Assembly: GCF_964204645.1 (NCBI RefSeq)
Contig: NC_134026.1
Span: forward strand, 27,484,650-27,548,649
Length of the DNA: 64,000 bases
Direction of reading: 5' to 3'
Source: Tubulanus polymorphus
Taxonomy: Eukaryota; Nemertea; Palaeonemertea; Tubulaniformes; Tubulanidae
How positions within the stretch are numbered: the first letter of the stretch is position 1; every line of letters starts with the position of its first letter. This document shows, in pieces, positions 1 through 15,264 of this stretch. Below the pieces are notes generated by a model that saw only the letters and a program-made list of their open reading frames with translations, was not told the DNA's origin and searched no databases. The translations under genes and the position numbers were made by a program.

Positions 1-294
1 GTTAAACATAATCACAGCCGATAACAACGATAAATTTAGATCTTACAAATTTGTCGAGTGTGTAGTGCTTCTGATATTATAATAGCCATCAACATGAAAA
101 TGGCTCACTGCTTTATTTTCGCTATTCTCTAATTTGAATTATCGTTTATGGGGTTTTATCCAAGTAAACCATTTCATTTCAGGAATGTTCATTATTGATG
201 AATTGTATCAGTTGTTAGGCTTACTTCGTTCAATGTTGTTGTTCATTTCGTTGTTTATTTGATGTAATAATGTACATTTCATATACGCGTACAG

Positions 295-485
295 TTGACT
301 GCCGAAATTGAAGCCTTGAAAGATGACATGCGTAAACTAAAAATCATTGCCAAAGGCCATGAACGACGAATTAAGTATCTCGAAGAAAAGCTGGCTGGCT
401 ATGAAAATCTAGTGAATGACATCTAAAATCAAGATGTATATAAGTTTTTGATGATTTAAGCATGTCGTTTTTAACAGTTTAGTTT

Positions 486-550
<65 letters not shown>

Positions 551-1944
551 TTTTCTGCTTCAAATGGGTAGAATGAAGCATGGTGTTTTATACATAAAAC
601 ATGTGATGTTTAATAGCATGTTGACATTATCGCGGAATTTGAAAGAAGAAAAGTTTCCAGGATGCGTGTTTTCTTATTCTTTAGTCCGCCGAAGTAAGTG
701 CAATGAAAGAGGACATCCAAAAACTGAAAATTATCATGAAAGGTCACGAGCGAAGGATTCATAGCCTTGAAGAGAAACTCTGTGATTATGAGCAGCGATT
801 TGTGGAATATGAGCAGCGATTAGCTGAATATGAGCAGCGTGAAGAAGAGACTGTTTAATGTATTATTTTATTGATTTTATACTAACAAAATTAACTAGCA
901 TGCTTTCTGCGAATGAATCTAATTTCTCCACTCACTGAGGTGACTGGTGATACTACGTGTATCCACAAATAGAAATTGGAACAACCTCAGTGATGGGAGA
1001 GTAAAAATATCCAACATTTTGAACTTTCCGTGTGCGCTTTAATCCTGATTGGGTTCAGATTATCCACAATGAAACTTCTGTGCACCCAATTAATGTATCG
1101 CTTTAGAATAATAATCAAGTGACTGAAAGGTGAAATCTTTTTGGAATGAAAATTTATATTGGCTGCTTTGAGGGTGTTAGAATATCTTTTTGGCAGCCTC
1201 TTTTTTGTATAAGTACTAACTTGTCGGAAAAAGATAGCCTCTAATCAATTTGTGTCTTTTCTTGATTCTACAACAGATTTCTAATGATTTCTCAATTAAA
1301 CATGAACTTGTAAATGGCTTTTTCTGCTGTCACTACAATAGACTCTTCTTTACTCAGTTAAGTGAGTAGGGTGAATTTAGCCTCATCCGCATTAGTGGTT
1401 GTGAACTGATAGGTCTTTGAAGTGAAAGTAATTGAAGAGTCTACTGTATATGATTTATAACATATTTCTTATAGGAATGAATATATCTATTACAACAAGC
1501 TCTTATGTGTCTATCAAATATCAAATAACTTTGATTACATCATTTTTCTGCATGTTTTTTTTTTTCATTTTGATACTCGGGAATGACATATTGCACGGTT
1601 ATAAAATACACAATGCATTAGTGTTACCTTACTGCAAAGTGGCATTACCAGATATTCTGTAAATCCCAACATAAAATAATGAGCACTAGCGAATCAATGT
1701 GTTAGTTAGTATTGATAATGATCATAGGTAAATTGATTAGTAATTCAAAATTTGTATATTTCAGCGCCGATCTCCTGTACCCCAAGACCTCGACACCAAA
1801 GCTCTCTTGTCAGATATGAAAATGATGAAGGATAAACAAAAGAAGTTGGAGTCGCGGGTGAAATTTTTAGAATCGCGTGTTGCAGAGTTAGAAACTAAAG
1901 ATTATGGGCTCGATGACGGTGAAGCAGAGGTGGCCGAAGTCTGA
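295..1944 (+). CDS. 3' end of a coronin-like gene: three alternative coiled-coil terminal exons
   Basis: Three exon-like blocks each follow a splice acceptor, open in phase 0 and end in a stop: 295-426, 685-858 and 1765-1944. Each encodes a short C-terminal coiled coil. The first two are clearly related: 'GHERRIKYLEEKL' in one, 'GHERRIHSLEEKL' in the other. The third has 'ESRVKFLESRVAELE'. All three contain the trimerisation pattern R-hydrophobic-x-x-hydrophobic-E found at the end of coronins, and 'DMRKLK' resembles 'EMRKLQ' of coronin-1. Coronins are WD40 proteins that bind F-actin and the Arp2/3 complex at the cell cortex, and the tail trimerises them. The WD40 part would lie left of the window. 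Another protein with a trimeric coiled-coil tail is possible, so the family call is moderate. The presence of coding exons is strong. Confidence 0.55.
489..547. repeat. (GT)n microsatellite, about 29 units
   Basis: An uninterrupted GT run lies between the first and second alternative terminal exons of the coronin-like gene, about 140 bases before the acceptor of the second. The Val-Cys reading frame through it is an artefact. Confidence 0.98.
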
Positions 1945-4205
1945 ATATTTTGTAATGAATAATCAATACGTTTTATGAGATAATGATTTTGTAGCTGTTG
2001 TATATGTGTAATATATAATCACAGAATGACCACTGTATGTATGCAATAAAACCTAAACGTACAGTGCTATTGTAACCAGACTGGTGACTCATTTTAAGGG
2101 TATTTTTGCTAGAGGCATATCCTTCAATGATTAAACCTTATTTCATGCTTCCAAAGCTCTGTGTAGTTTTACGTACTATGATGTTACATTTCTGGCTCTT
2201 GTGTCCTCGAACGATATGTACAGAACAAGAAATATGCTCAAAATGCCAAAATTTGGATTATATGTAATGCGTCATGATGTGTAATCTTATATACCGGTAA
2301 CTATATTAGAATATTTCATGTAATAGGATGTAATATATTGGAATTAGTAATCTGCTGAACATCATTGGTAAATATTACAAAATTTGATTGCCTATTGATG
2401 AAATGAATTCTCCCGATGGATAGTTTAGATTGACTAAAGGTTGTCTCCTGTTTGATCATACAACAATCTCCTAACCGAAGAGTTTTTTCTTCTTGGTTTG
2501 TACATGTATATTGGTATATATATTGTGTATGGAAAAAGATTTTGTGAATGAATATCAAACTTTTTCTACCCTGTATTAGAGACAGGGTATTGCCAAAAAC
2601 TAGAAAATTTCCAAATTTAGGCAGCAGAGAACTTATCTACCAGGTAATCATTGCTTTTGTGATTTTTGGTTGCAATGCCTCTCCAATGTTTTCATCAACA
2701 GTATTTCCTTTAACAAAGTACATGTAGGCTACACATGATGTTTTAAATGCTTGTGATATGACACCAAATTTGGTACAGTAAACTAATATTTATGGAAAAT
2801 ATACAAGATGTTCAAGTTCCTATGCAATATATTAATAATATTTTCTCATATGTTTAAACTTCATTATGTAAAAATTGTGAGATTTCAATTTTCAAAACAA
2901 CTAGCTTTAAAACCATAGGATACAATGTTTTTCCCTGTTTTCTATGCGTTGAGTATTCGATTAAGAGGGTTTTGTCTTTGTTGTGTAGAACTCTGTAAAT
3001 AGCATTGATGTTGAATTTTAAATGTGCCGACATCAACATTCCAAAAATGCAAACTAACCTTCACAACCAAAAGTGTCTCTGTAAAAATTTCACCATTACT
3101 GTACTTAACACAATTGTTTATTCTAAGAATGTTTGAATTCCTTTCTTTTATGCTCATGTGTAAGACTCGGATGTTCTGGAAATTATTTTGAAAAAGTAGA
3201 AATTAAAGCAAGTACTGATTGTTCAAACTGCTTTAATTTTATACATGGAATTTGAATGTTGATGTTCATGGTGAGGTCTATTACTTCATATTTTCAGTAA
3301 TATTTTGTAATCTTATCATTTTAAGAAATTAGAATTAAGATTGCCTTATGTATTTAGAGAATTGTATGTAGTTAATTATTTTGATTTTTGTATGTGATAA
3401 GTTTTATTAATTTAGAAATTTAAGCAACAAGAGAAAAATGTAAATAATTTTGATTTCCTCTTGATTTGGTGCCTTTTTTATACCTGTCATTGATGCTTGA
3501 AAAAGCAGAATGTGTTGCCAACATGAGCAAGCAACCACTCAAGACTATTGATCAAAAGAATTAGGTATCCTAGAATGGTAGGCTACAGTACCAACCGGTA
3601 TTTCACTAAACATAGAAATATTAATTGATTTGGTAAACTGAACAATGTAAAAATCATGACGAATTTTGAAATTAAAGCTTGTTTCAGTATCAAAGCAGTG
3701 TCTTCAGTTTTTGTATGGACTATTCTTTGAACGGATTCTTTGCGCTCTACTAGTGGTTGGATTGTAATAAGGCTAAAATCTTATCTCCTTTCTGTTGAGC
3801 TGTCAAGTTAACCCTGTAAATTACTAGGAGAAAAAAGGCGTAATTTCCATGCCTAATATCTACCGAAAACGATAGATGGCGAGTTGGTAGCTGCGTGATG
3901 GCTACTTAAATGTTTGTCTTACGCTATTTTCTAATTTATTTGCAATATTTGCGGACTGTTTATAGAAGATATTCCATACTAACAATGTCATACACATGTA
4001 TTAATAACGTTACAGATTGATGAACTGACAGAATTATCATGGGTTATTAAACTGTTCAATGCTATCTGACACTCACAGTCTGTGCCACGACGATTAGACT
4101 GGTTCCCGGTGCAATCTGCTTGATTCGTTTTGTCAACAGCTGCCTGAAAGATGAAATCAAATTATTAGATAACCTAAACGCTTCATCAACTATCTCTTAC
4201 TCAAA
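1945..4205. other. 3' UTR and intergenic DNA, no gene seen
   Basis: This is AT-rich sequence without a supported exon. The first part is the 3' UTR of the coronin-like gene and the last few hundred bases must hold the SLC30A7 promoter and 5' UTR. The reading frames here are short and have no splice context. Confidence 0.6.
2045..2050 (+). terminator. Poly(A) signal AATAAA of the coronin-like gene
   Basis: A canonical AATAAA lies about 100 bases after the stop codon at 1942-1944. No canonical signal was seen between the other two terminal exons and the next exon, so those forms may use variant signals. Confidence 0.6.
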
Positions 4206-7020
<2,815 letters not shown>

Positions 7021-7749
7021 AACATTCAATACAACTGAAACATTCTATTTTACTGCCACTTTGTTTGATGTGTTGTTGCACATGAAATGCATCAAAAAAA
7101 CATTCAATTTGAAAAATTAACATTTCTATATGAATACTAGTTGGAATGGTGCTTCGATATCATGTCTGTAATTGTTTTATTTGATGAAACATCCTGAACT
7201 TATTTGACTCTAAGAAGTGTATAAAAAAACAAGTTTATGTATATCCGTGTATTATGTATGGTGGTATGAAAGTGTAAATATGTATTTCTCTACTGTACAA
7301 ATCCAGGTATTTTTCGAATATTTTATGAAATGATGATAATCAACAATTATCCTTACATATGTGTTCATGTAGTTCATGTATTGTTTCAAGATTTCTCTTA
7401 GTTGAGAGTGGATGAATTTTTTAAGTGCATGTGTACCGGTATTTAGAATTTTAGAAATATTGAAAACGATATTGCCGGAGTATCTTATCAGTCAGTGCTC
7501 AAATGGGATTGATGGCTGTCCTTTGCTTTTAAGCGTCTTCCTCTGATAGTAACTAAAGACTGCATTTGAAGGTTCCAACTGGTTTTTACCTTGACATGCC
7601 TCCATAAATTTACACTTTACAAGCTTTATTTTGCACTACTATGAAAGGACTAACAAAAATCTGTTTGTCTTTTAAAACTGCTTATTTTTGTATCAGTGGT
7701 TGGTTAAGGTAGGCTCTAGGTTACAATTAGACAGAATGGTCACTTGTGA

Positions 7750-7755
7750 AATAAA
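7750..7755 (+). terminator. Candidate poly(A) signal of SLC30A7
   Basis: This is an AATAAA about 730 bases after the stop codon. A second one lies at 8594-8599. Either could end the transcript. Confidence 0.4.
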
Positions 7756-8264
7756 TTCCATAGCCCTAGGTTTTTTGGATCATGATCTGTAGACAAGAAA
7801 AGTGATTAACCTCTGATATTTGCAATCTCTGAACAGTATTTCAGATGTTTATTCTAGTCAAAAAAGGATTGCAATGATTCAAGATTGTGTGCGTTGATTT
7901 ATCTATACTTGTCTACAGTTGGGTATGATGATTCAGATTATCCATTTCTTGATTTTCACAACAGATCCTGGAGAAAGCATTTGTTGTAAGGGTGTTGAAT
8001 GTGGTGAGGCAGGTTTATATCTAAATTGTTGATTTTAATTATTGTGAAATTTTATTGCAACTTCTACATTGTTTAATGTTATGATCGTCATCAACGAAAC
8101 TGAAGGAATTAGTTATTAAAAGCATCAATGAGAAACAAATTGGCTGTACATACAGTAGATTCCTTTCAACTCTGTACCAATAAAATCAGGAAACCATTCA
8201 TCTCGAGTTAAGATGTTATCAGTACGTTGTTTGGATTTCTCTTACAGAAATTATTTACTGATCA

Positions 8265-8414
8265 GGGGTCATTCATTTATTACGTACGCATTAGGGGAGT
8301 GGGAGGGGTCAGTGCAATTGCATACTGTAATGCTAAATGTATATGAAAAATGGCCGATTTTGCGAACAGGGGGTTGAAAAATTTAAATTTTATGCGTACG
8401 TGATGAATGATCCC
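8265..8414. mobile_element. MITE with about 25-base terminal inverted repeats
   Basis: The left end reads GGGGTCATTCATTTATTACG followed by TACGCA. The right end, read on the other strand, begins AGGGATCATTCATCACGTAC and continues GCA. The arms flank about 100 bases with no coding capacity. This is the form of a non-autonomous DNA transposon. It lies between the convergent ends of SLC30A7 and GPBP1. The superfamily is not assigned. Confidence 0.75.
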
Positions 8415-11400
8415 TCACCGTAGAATTTGCATCATGTCTTATGTTAAGTCCATTAAATCTATAGGTAAAATTATTATTTTCGTGGTATGTCATGGTTTGT
8501 TTATTGACTGATGGACATGTGTTACCGAGTACAGCAGATCACACATTGTGTATATCTTCTGAAACATCATGTACTGTATTACAGCTGGATGAAAATAAAT
8601 TTTGAAAATGCAATTCTGTAAATATTCTTTTGTTAAGATACTCTCACTTTGGAAGTACCCATATAAATCTTAAGTGGATAAGATGAACTTCACTCTAATC
8701 ATTTCAAGGAGTCTTCTTGCTACCAATGATTACTCAATCAGTTGACATAGTTTTGTGTAAGTCACTAAGTTAAAAGCACTCTAGCTGCAAACTATGAAAC
8801 ATTTCCACAACTTCTTAACATTTGACTTAGATTTCACTAGTTCCAAGTTGACTGGAAGGCGGAAAGACCATGGAGAGATAAAGCCTATCAAAAGGACTAA
8901 CAACTTCAATATATGCTTCAATAATATCTTTTTTTTCATTAATTTTATCCAAAGTTTTACATAGGCAGATATTTTGACAGTTAAACGAAACTATTACAAA
9001 AAAAAATCTACACAAACAGGACATTCCGATGAATGTGTAGCTTATACAATACCAACCAGCCTATTCATACATATGGTTCTCCATAAAAACCAACTGAATT
9101 ATCAGCACCATTACATTTAAATCCGGTGCAATCGTGTATACAAATGAAATTCAAAAATAGCAATGAATAAGAAAGTGCTAGTAACTTTACTGAATTTCAC
9201 ATAAGTTATTGTAATATCGCAAAGCTCATCAAACTTCACCAAGTTTGATAGTTACAATGTAGCTTGCAACAATAATTGTTGAAGTCTTCCAATAGAAATA
9301 GGAATAGTAATCAACTCCAAGCAAAAGCAACTGGAAAATAATTTCCCAAATAAGGCTGACAAATACCGGTACCATGTAATAGTTAAGTTGTTAAAAATTG
9401 TAATCCTGATGAAAAGGTAGCACATTTATATATCCAATTTAACTGTGTACATAGTTTCACCACAGATACTCGTATAACGAACACATTTATTTCAGCCATC
9501 TTCAAGCCGAGGTCTTGTACCTTCATCATCATTAAGGCCATGAACTACTGAATAGTTTTTCCATGGATGATTCACTAAATAACTACATGTATTATGGAAC
9601 TATAGATGTGCACTTACCATATGATTTCAATTCGCATATAGTTCAGAATGTATACCAGTACACATACCTATACCAAGGAGCAATATCATATTTGTTTGTA
9701 TTTGAGGAATCAATGTTAGATAATACGTATCATCATTAGTAATATAATGCTGCTATCAAATGATAATAATCAAGCACTGGATCTTTTCTGGTCAATCCAA
9801 ACATTAATTAGTTGCAGCGCCTAACGTAAGTGATTGCAATAGTGTACTCAATCAAACCAACTAAAATGCCTCAATCACAACAAGTAAATCTGTAATGAAA
9901 AGCAAGTAATCCATGTTTTTGGTTGCACTCAAAAAATATCAAAATAATCATTGGAAATCAGGGGTATGTATCATACTGAGGAAAAAATAAACAAATTATA
10001 ATAAATGTGTAACTAACGATAATCTAATGCTTAATAGTTCACTACTCTACAATGATAGATTCAAAACATAAAAGAGTATTACTGTATTTACTGTCATCTT
10101 CTGATTAGGATGAAGAATTTTCTCAGTTCCACTGTTCTATAACTTTTAATATTATGTCAATCTGGTCCCACAGAGCAGAAGATGATCGTTGAGAAAATAG
10201 ATGTGACAATCTTCAACTAGACCAGCTAGAGAATATAGACATCATATATTCCCTTCAATACAATTAATCACTATCATGCATTAAATCATGGCCACCGTGT
10301 CATTTGTACTGACTTACTGAAGTCAAATAGGTCAAACACAATCTTTTGGTTAAATGAAATTTCAATGTAATATGAATGATGATGCATCTCTATCAACTGA
10401 AGGTTACTGGCTGTCTAGCACCTTTGAGAACAAAAAACTAGTTCATGAAAAATAGAGTAGGTACCGGTGAATTACCAAATTGATTATAGATCTGATGCAA
10501 GAAATATTGTTGACTGCCTACACCAAACTACTTCCACCAATAATCTATGTCCTCAATTAAAACAATTAAATGAAAACCTATGGCCAGAATTACAAATACA
10601 TGTATCCGAGAACACCGACACAGATTGCCTGTTAAATCAACTGTCATCGAGTTTAAATATCACTAAAAATTTACCCAATTACATACAGCAGTACATTGAT
10701 ATAATCCACAATCACACACCTTCTTACCCTTCTATTAGTAGATGTAAAACTTTTTTTACTATTCCAAGAAGTGCCCAACTGATAAATCATACATTTTGGT
10801 TTGGTTTCAAAAAATTAACTTTGGTTTTATAAAGAACATACATACATTTACTGATACACAACGATTATGGTAGGGTGAATTACACATACGGTATAAAAAA
10901 TTTGTCTTCTACACATTCTTTCGGCAGGTTCTGTTAAGTTTCTAACAATTGTGGAGTACCCTTCTGGCGCATTAGTTTCCAACAGAACATGCTCTACCTA
11001 TAACCAGAACAGCATAATCTGTAAACCTGAAAGAAGACCAACTTTGTAATCCCCAATTGATACCCTTAAACCAGTATACGTTCACTCAAAACCTGCATTT
11101 CGCAACAAGGACATATTATCTTTCCTAAAAACCGTGCCATTCTGCAATTTTACATGTTCTTATGACAATCACTTGAATTACATCGACTGAGATTAAGAAC
11201 TTGAAGACAGATATTAAAGGTAAAACTCCTCAAAATTCTCACACCAAGTTTGTCAGTAATGTGTCACACATGACCGCTCATATTTCTGAGACTGAATAGA
11301 ATTGATCTCATTTTACAGATTTATCACATTACACCAGTAGTTCACTGAACAATCAACTGCATGAATTCTTAATCTAAGACTAGTAAGATCAGAGCCTGAG

Positions 11401-12040
11401 CTTAAAAAATAATTACGGAGTTGAAAAAATATACCCTGAATAGGTTATTCAGGACAGCCTCACTCAAAATGAATTTAACCTTTAAATCCAAGAAACAAAT
11501 TAATTAGCTTAGAAAAACGAACTAATTTCTAAAGAAAGCAATAACTGAATAATACTGCAGCTTACTTAAGCTGTATCATATAGAATAGTCAATACATGTA
11601 CAATTAAATAAACAAGTGGTTTTCTGTTATGGAGATTGTCCTAAAAACATCAGTCAGTTGGTTTTACACTAGAAATTAAAATGACTTAATTATTGACTGA
11701 TTGAAAGAAGAAAACATGCAAAGCGATGCCGTTCGGCGTCATAATCGTTGCACCAGACTGGCAACAATTTCTAATACACAATTGCTGATGAAGATGGTAA
11801 GTGATTTTTAATCAAGAACCTGATATCATGAATCTGTCTTATTTACAAATATGAAAACAATAAAAAATAAGTGTTTTCTCTTTAGCTGCTGGATATATCA
11901 AAATGCATCTTTCATCGGTTATTTTCCGCGTTTAGCCATGGAAGCTAAACCCATGGTACAGCTTGTGGCGCTTCAATTTAAGTCTATCCATCACCATTAA
12001 TTCATAAATCCACGATTTTGCAGCTATTTGCATAAAAATT

Positions 12041-15000
12041 TCAGTTAATATCCGAATCGGAGTCAAGTGACGAAGTGTCATCATCTGCTGGGTCGACAGC
12101 AGGAGGGAGATAACTGATATGCTGTGGACTCCAACTGGGTGTTACTGAGGGTTTCATCATTTCAAATTTGTTATGTTGTTGCTGTTCTTTCACCTAAAAA
12201 TATTTTTTAAGAACACATTCAGTAATGGCGATATTGAAAGCGACACATAGGCAGTCAAACCTGCTTAAAAATTGAAACAGGAATTAACTGACCTGTTTTG
12301 AAAGATTTTGAAATTCTTTCATGTCATCTTCAGTGATAACATATTCCTCATCATCAGCTTCATTCCAACCCATTTCACGCAATAGTCTACAATCAAACAT
12401 GTACAGGCGTAATAGAAAATCAATTAAGACATATGCAGACAAAATCTACTCCGGTAACTTCCTGATAGATCTATCTACCTCTGTTCTGCTTCGAGTGAGC
12501 TCGACAATAAACATGAAGGTCCAATCTTTAAATGATCAACTTTTTCTGATAAATCTTCTGCGTCACCATTTAAAGACTAGAGATAAATACCGGTAATGAA
12601 AAACTTTGTTTAACACAAATCTAAATTCACAAATTTGTCATCTGTCATAAAGAATAATGAGAAATCTCATTTGCAAAGTACTACTTACATCACCATTTTG
12701 TTGTATTTTCTTGTTGCTGTTAATATCACAGCCTTCTTTGCGCAAAGCTTTTAGAAATTCACTTTTCTTATCACCAATATTCTTAGGCTGAGTGACAAAT
12801 CTAGTGCTCAGAATATCAACAGCTGGAGTCGGAGACAATGACTAAAATATTCAATGAAAATATCCGTTTTATCAATCTACTATCAATTTACATACGGTAG
12901 GATCCTTTTGAAGCTTACCTCTTTCATTTCACGATTTTCTTTGCCACCTTTGTGGGCAGATGGGCTAGATGTTCCATTAACATGTTCACGACCACTAAAT
13001 CCATTAATACGTGGCTGCTTACGATTGTGACCACTTTTATTGGGTACCAACGCTTTATAGATACTGGATTTACTCTCTGGGAGAGACTCTTTCCTTTGTG
13101 TGTCTGTAAATATTAATTTGCCTTACTTCATCGGGTAAAAATAAAAAGATTTGATCAACACTTTTTAACTACAACACGACAAGTAACATCAAAAACAGCA
13201 ATATACAATACAACTGAAACAATGACCATACACATCTCTAGAAAAGCAGAACTTCCACAACACTCATTCAAAATTCATCACCTTTTGGGCAATAGGATCA
13301 TGGGAAAAGTTGCAGAAAATATTAGATTATTGACAATTTCATGATAAAAATATCATCCAACTTTCCAACAGAAATGATTGGTATTCTATAATTGAAATAC
13401 AACAATAAATATGTTTTGGTGTTATTGTCAGAATAAGTAATCACATGTGCTCTAGTTATCTATATTATGTGCTGAAATACAACAGAGCAAGCAACTACAC
13501 CATCCAGAAAATCAATCATTTACAGGTAAAGGATATAAGGATATTGACTGTTACCAAATGGAAAGTATGAATTCAAACAAACTCTTCACATGCCTAGAAA
13601 TTTTACAGGTAACTTGATTTTCTGAATGGGATTTTGAAAAAATGAACATGCCTTTGCAAAAGCAAAATTAGTTAAAACGAGCGATTCCAAAACAGAAATT
13701 GACACGAACAGGTTTTTGCCAATTAATGTTACTAATCTGATTCGGAAAAGCATATTTCAAAGATTGGTGGGTAAAATCTGACCGATCTCGAAACCATTAA
13801 GAATCACGCAACATCTACACTTTGCCATGATCTATGGCAACTTACCAGGGGAACAACTGTCCAGTTGTCGTTTAGGTGAACTGCTACTAGTAACCTTAGG
13901 TGGATTGTCTGTAACGTAAGACAGAAACCAGATGCAGACACCATGAATGGTGGAGCTCTTTCTTCCGATGCAAGGCTTTATTGCCTTTTACTATTATGAG
14001 AACTTTCGTTTATTTTAATCAAACTTCATTCTAAATTGGTATTTCGTTTGCACTAAAGATATAACAGTGCACATTCTGCTGTTTTAGTCGTCTTGACCGA
14101 GAGACAGGAGATAAACATGCATGCATTGTGCTATGTGTAATTAATATACTTCTATATCTAATAAATCGATCACATGCTTGTTAAATATGTTGACAATAGA
14201 ACGTCGAGTTTATTGTGCCACTTAATGATAAAAATATTGTAATATTCAATGCAAGAGAACTGATTCAATTTACTAATTAGGAACTTACCCCAAACTCCAG
14301 CGCTTTTCCCTCTCGATTCTTCCTTTGTTTCTTTCTTATCTTTTCCTTCTCCATTCAACGATGGCTAGATAGAAAATGAGAACAAATTATGATTTTGCCT
14401 TTTTCGTGAAAGCAACTACACCCCAGTAGATTCAAATACTTACGAAATCTTGGTCATCCAGTTTGCCATTCTTTTTGTCGTTGTTTTTATCGCGACTGCC
14501 GTGGTGTCGACTGTTATTTGATCTCACATACGGCGAATAATAGTTTGCGTCGTAGAACTCATACGGATATTCATAATATGGTAATGGTGCACCAGGAGTC
14601 ATCTGCATCGAGAATAGATATGGTTACACAGAAAATTCACGGACATGTAAAGAATTTCGAATCTTCATAATTCTTACCGGCACTTGACTAAATCTTGCAT
14701 TAGGGTGTTGATATTTGCCATCTCTAAAGGTCGGACGGTAGAGCATGGGTTGTGAACGATAATGATTGCCATATTTATCAAAACTACCGTAGGCTGGAAA
14801 ATATCCATACGGGTAATGGTTAAAGTAGTCATCTTCTACAGAATTATGTCGATGACGCTGCTGTTGCCCGCGACGACGATCTGTAATTCAACAAATCAAT
14901 TTTTTCAACGATAACAAATCACGGGAACATCTTATCTATCTTGGCTTCGACGTTGATTATTCATAAAACAACAAAGTCCAAGACAAACATCATAAGAATA

Positions 15001-15264
15001 TATACCATCATAACTATCGAATGAACGTTGTTTTGGTAACTGACCGTTGTTACCGGAATCATGTCGAATTCGCTGCTCATCTTTAATGGCTTTAGTTTCT
15101 GGTTTACAACCATTCGTCGATTTCTACAAAAGAAATGCATAAAATTCACTAAGTTTACAATTTTTTCGATACGACTGATCCATTGCACAAAATCTTACCC
15201 CATCCGTTGGTATTTTAAGCCATGCTGGAGCAAAATCATTTTTAGGTGCGCGATTAGCAGCCAT
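12041..15264 (-). CDS. GPBP1: Vasculin / GC-rich promoter-binding protein 1
   Basis: This is a nuclear protein of the vasculin family, described in vertebrates as a GC-rich promoter-binding transcription factor. Exons in transcript order: 15264-15199, 15123-15006, 14880-14678, 14602-14444, 14364-14289, 13908-13846, 13103-12919, 12841-12689, 12576-12479, 12386-12293, 12193-12041, giving 455 aa (human about 473). Family signatures: N-terminal 'NDFAPAWLKIPTDG'; 'DFPSLN...SAGVWG' across exons 4-5; 'SIYKALVPNK'; 'DKKSEFLKALRK'; 'SSLEAEQRLLREMGWNE' across exons 9-10; 'TEDDMKEFQ'; and an acidic Ser/Asp-rich end 'DDDTSSLDSDSD'. The middle is low-complexity and rich in Tyr, Asn and Arg. Adding the 98-base exon at 12479-12576 restores the frame and the conserved LEAEQRLL motif. 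The gene is head to head with TMEM69. Confidence 0.93.

Larger units (their letters stand above)
7021..12040. other. Convergent intergenic region and 3' UTRs, no further gene seen
   Basis: This 5-kb stretch lies between the stop codons of SLC30A7 (+) and GPBP1 (-). It holds the SLC30A7 3' UTR on the left, probably a GPBP1 3' UTR on the right, and the MITE at 8265-8414. No reading frame here has both coding character and splice signals. Confidence 0.6.

Noticed and set aside
489-764. 91-codon reading frame beginning with a Val-Cys run
   Set aside because: It is a translation of the GT microsatellite and runs in the wrong frame into the second coronin-like tail exon.
10467-10832. 121-codon open frame on the plus strand
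   Set aside because: It starts with GTG, has no family resemblance and lies in the presumed GPBP1 3' UTR without fitting splice signals.
12293-12841. Direct joining of GPBP1 exons 12841-12689 and 12386-12293
   Set aside because: The phases clash. The 98-base exon at 12479-12576 fits between them, restores the frame and supplies the conserved LEAEQRLL motif.
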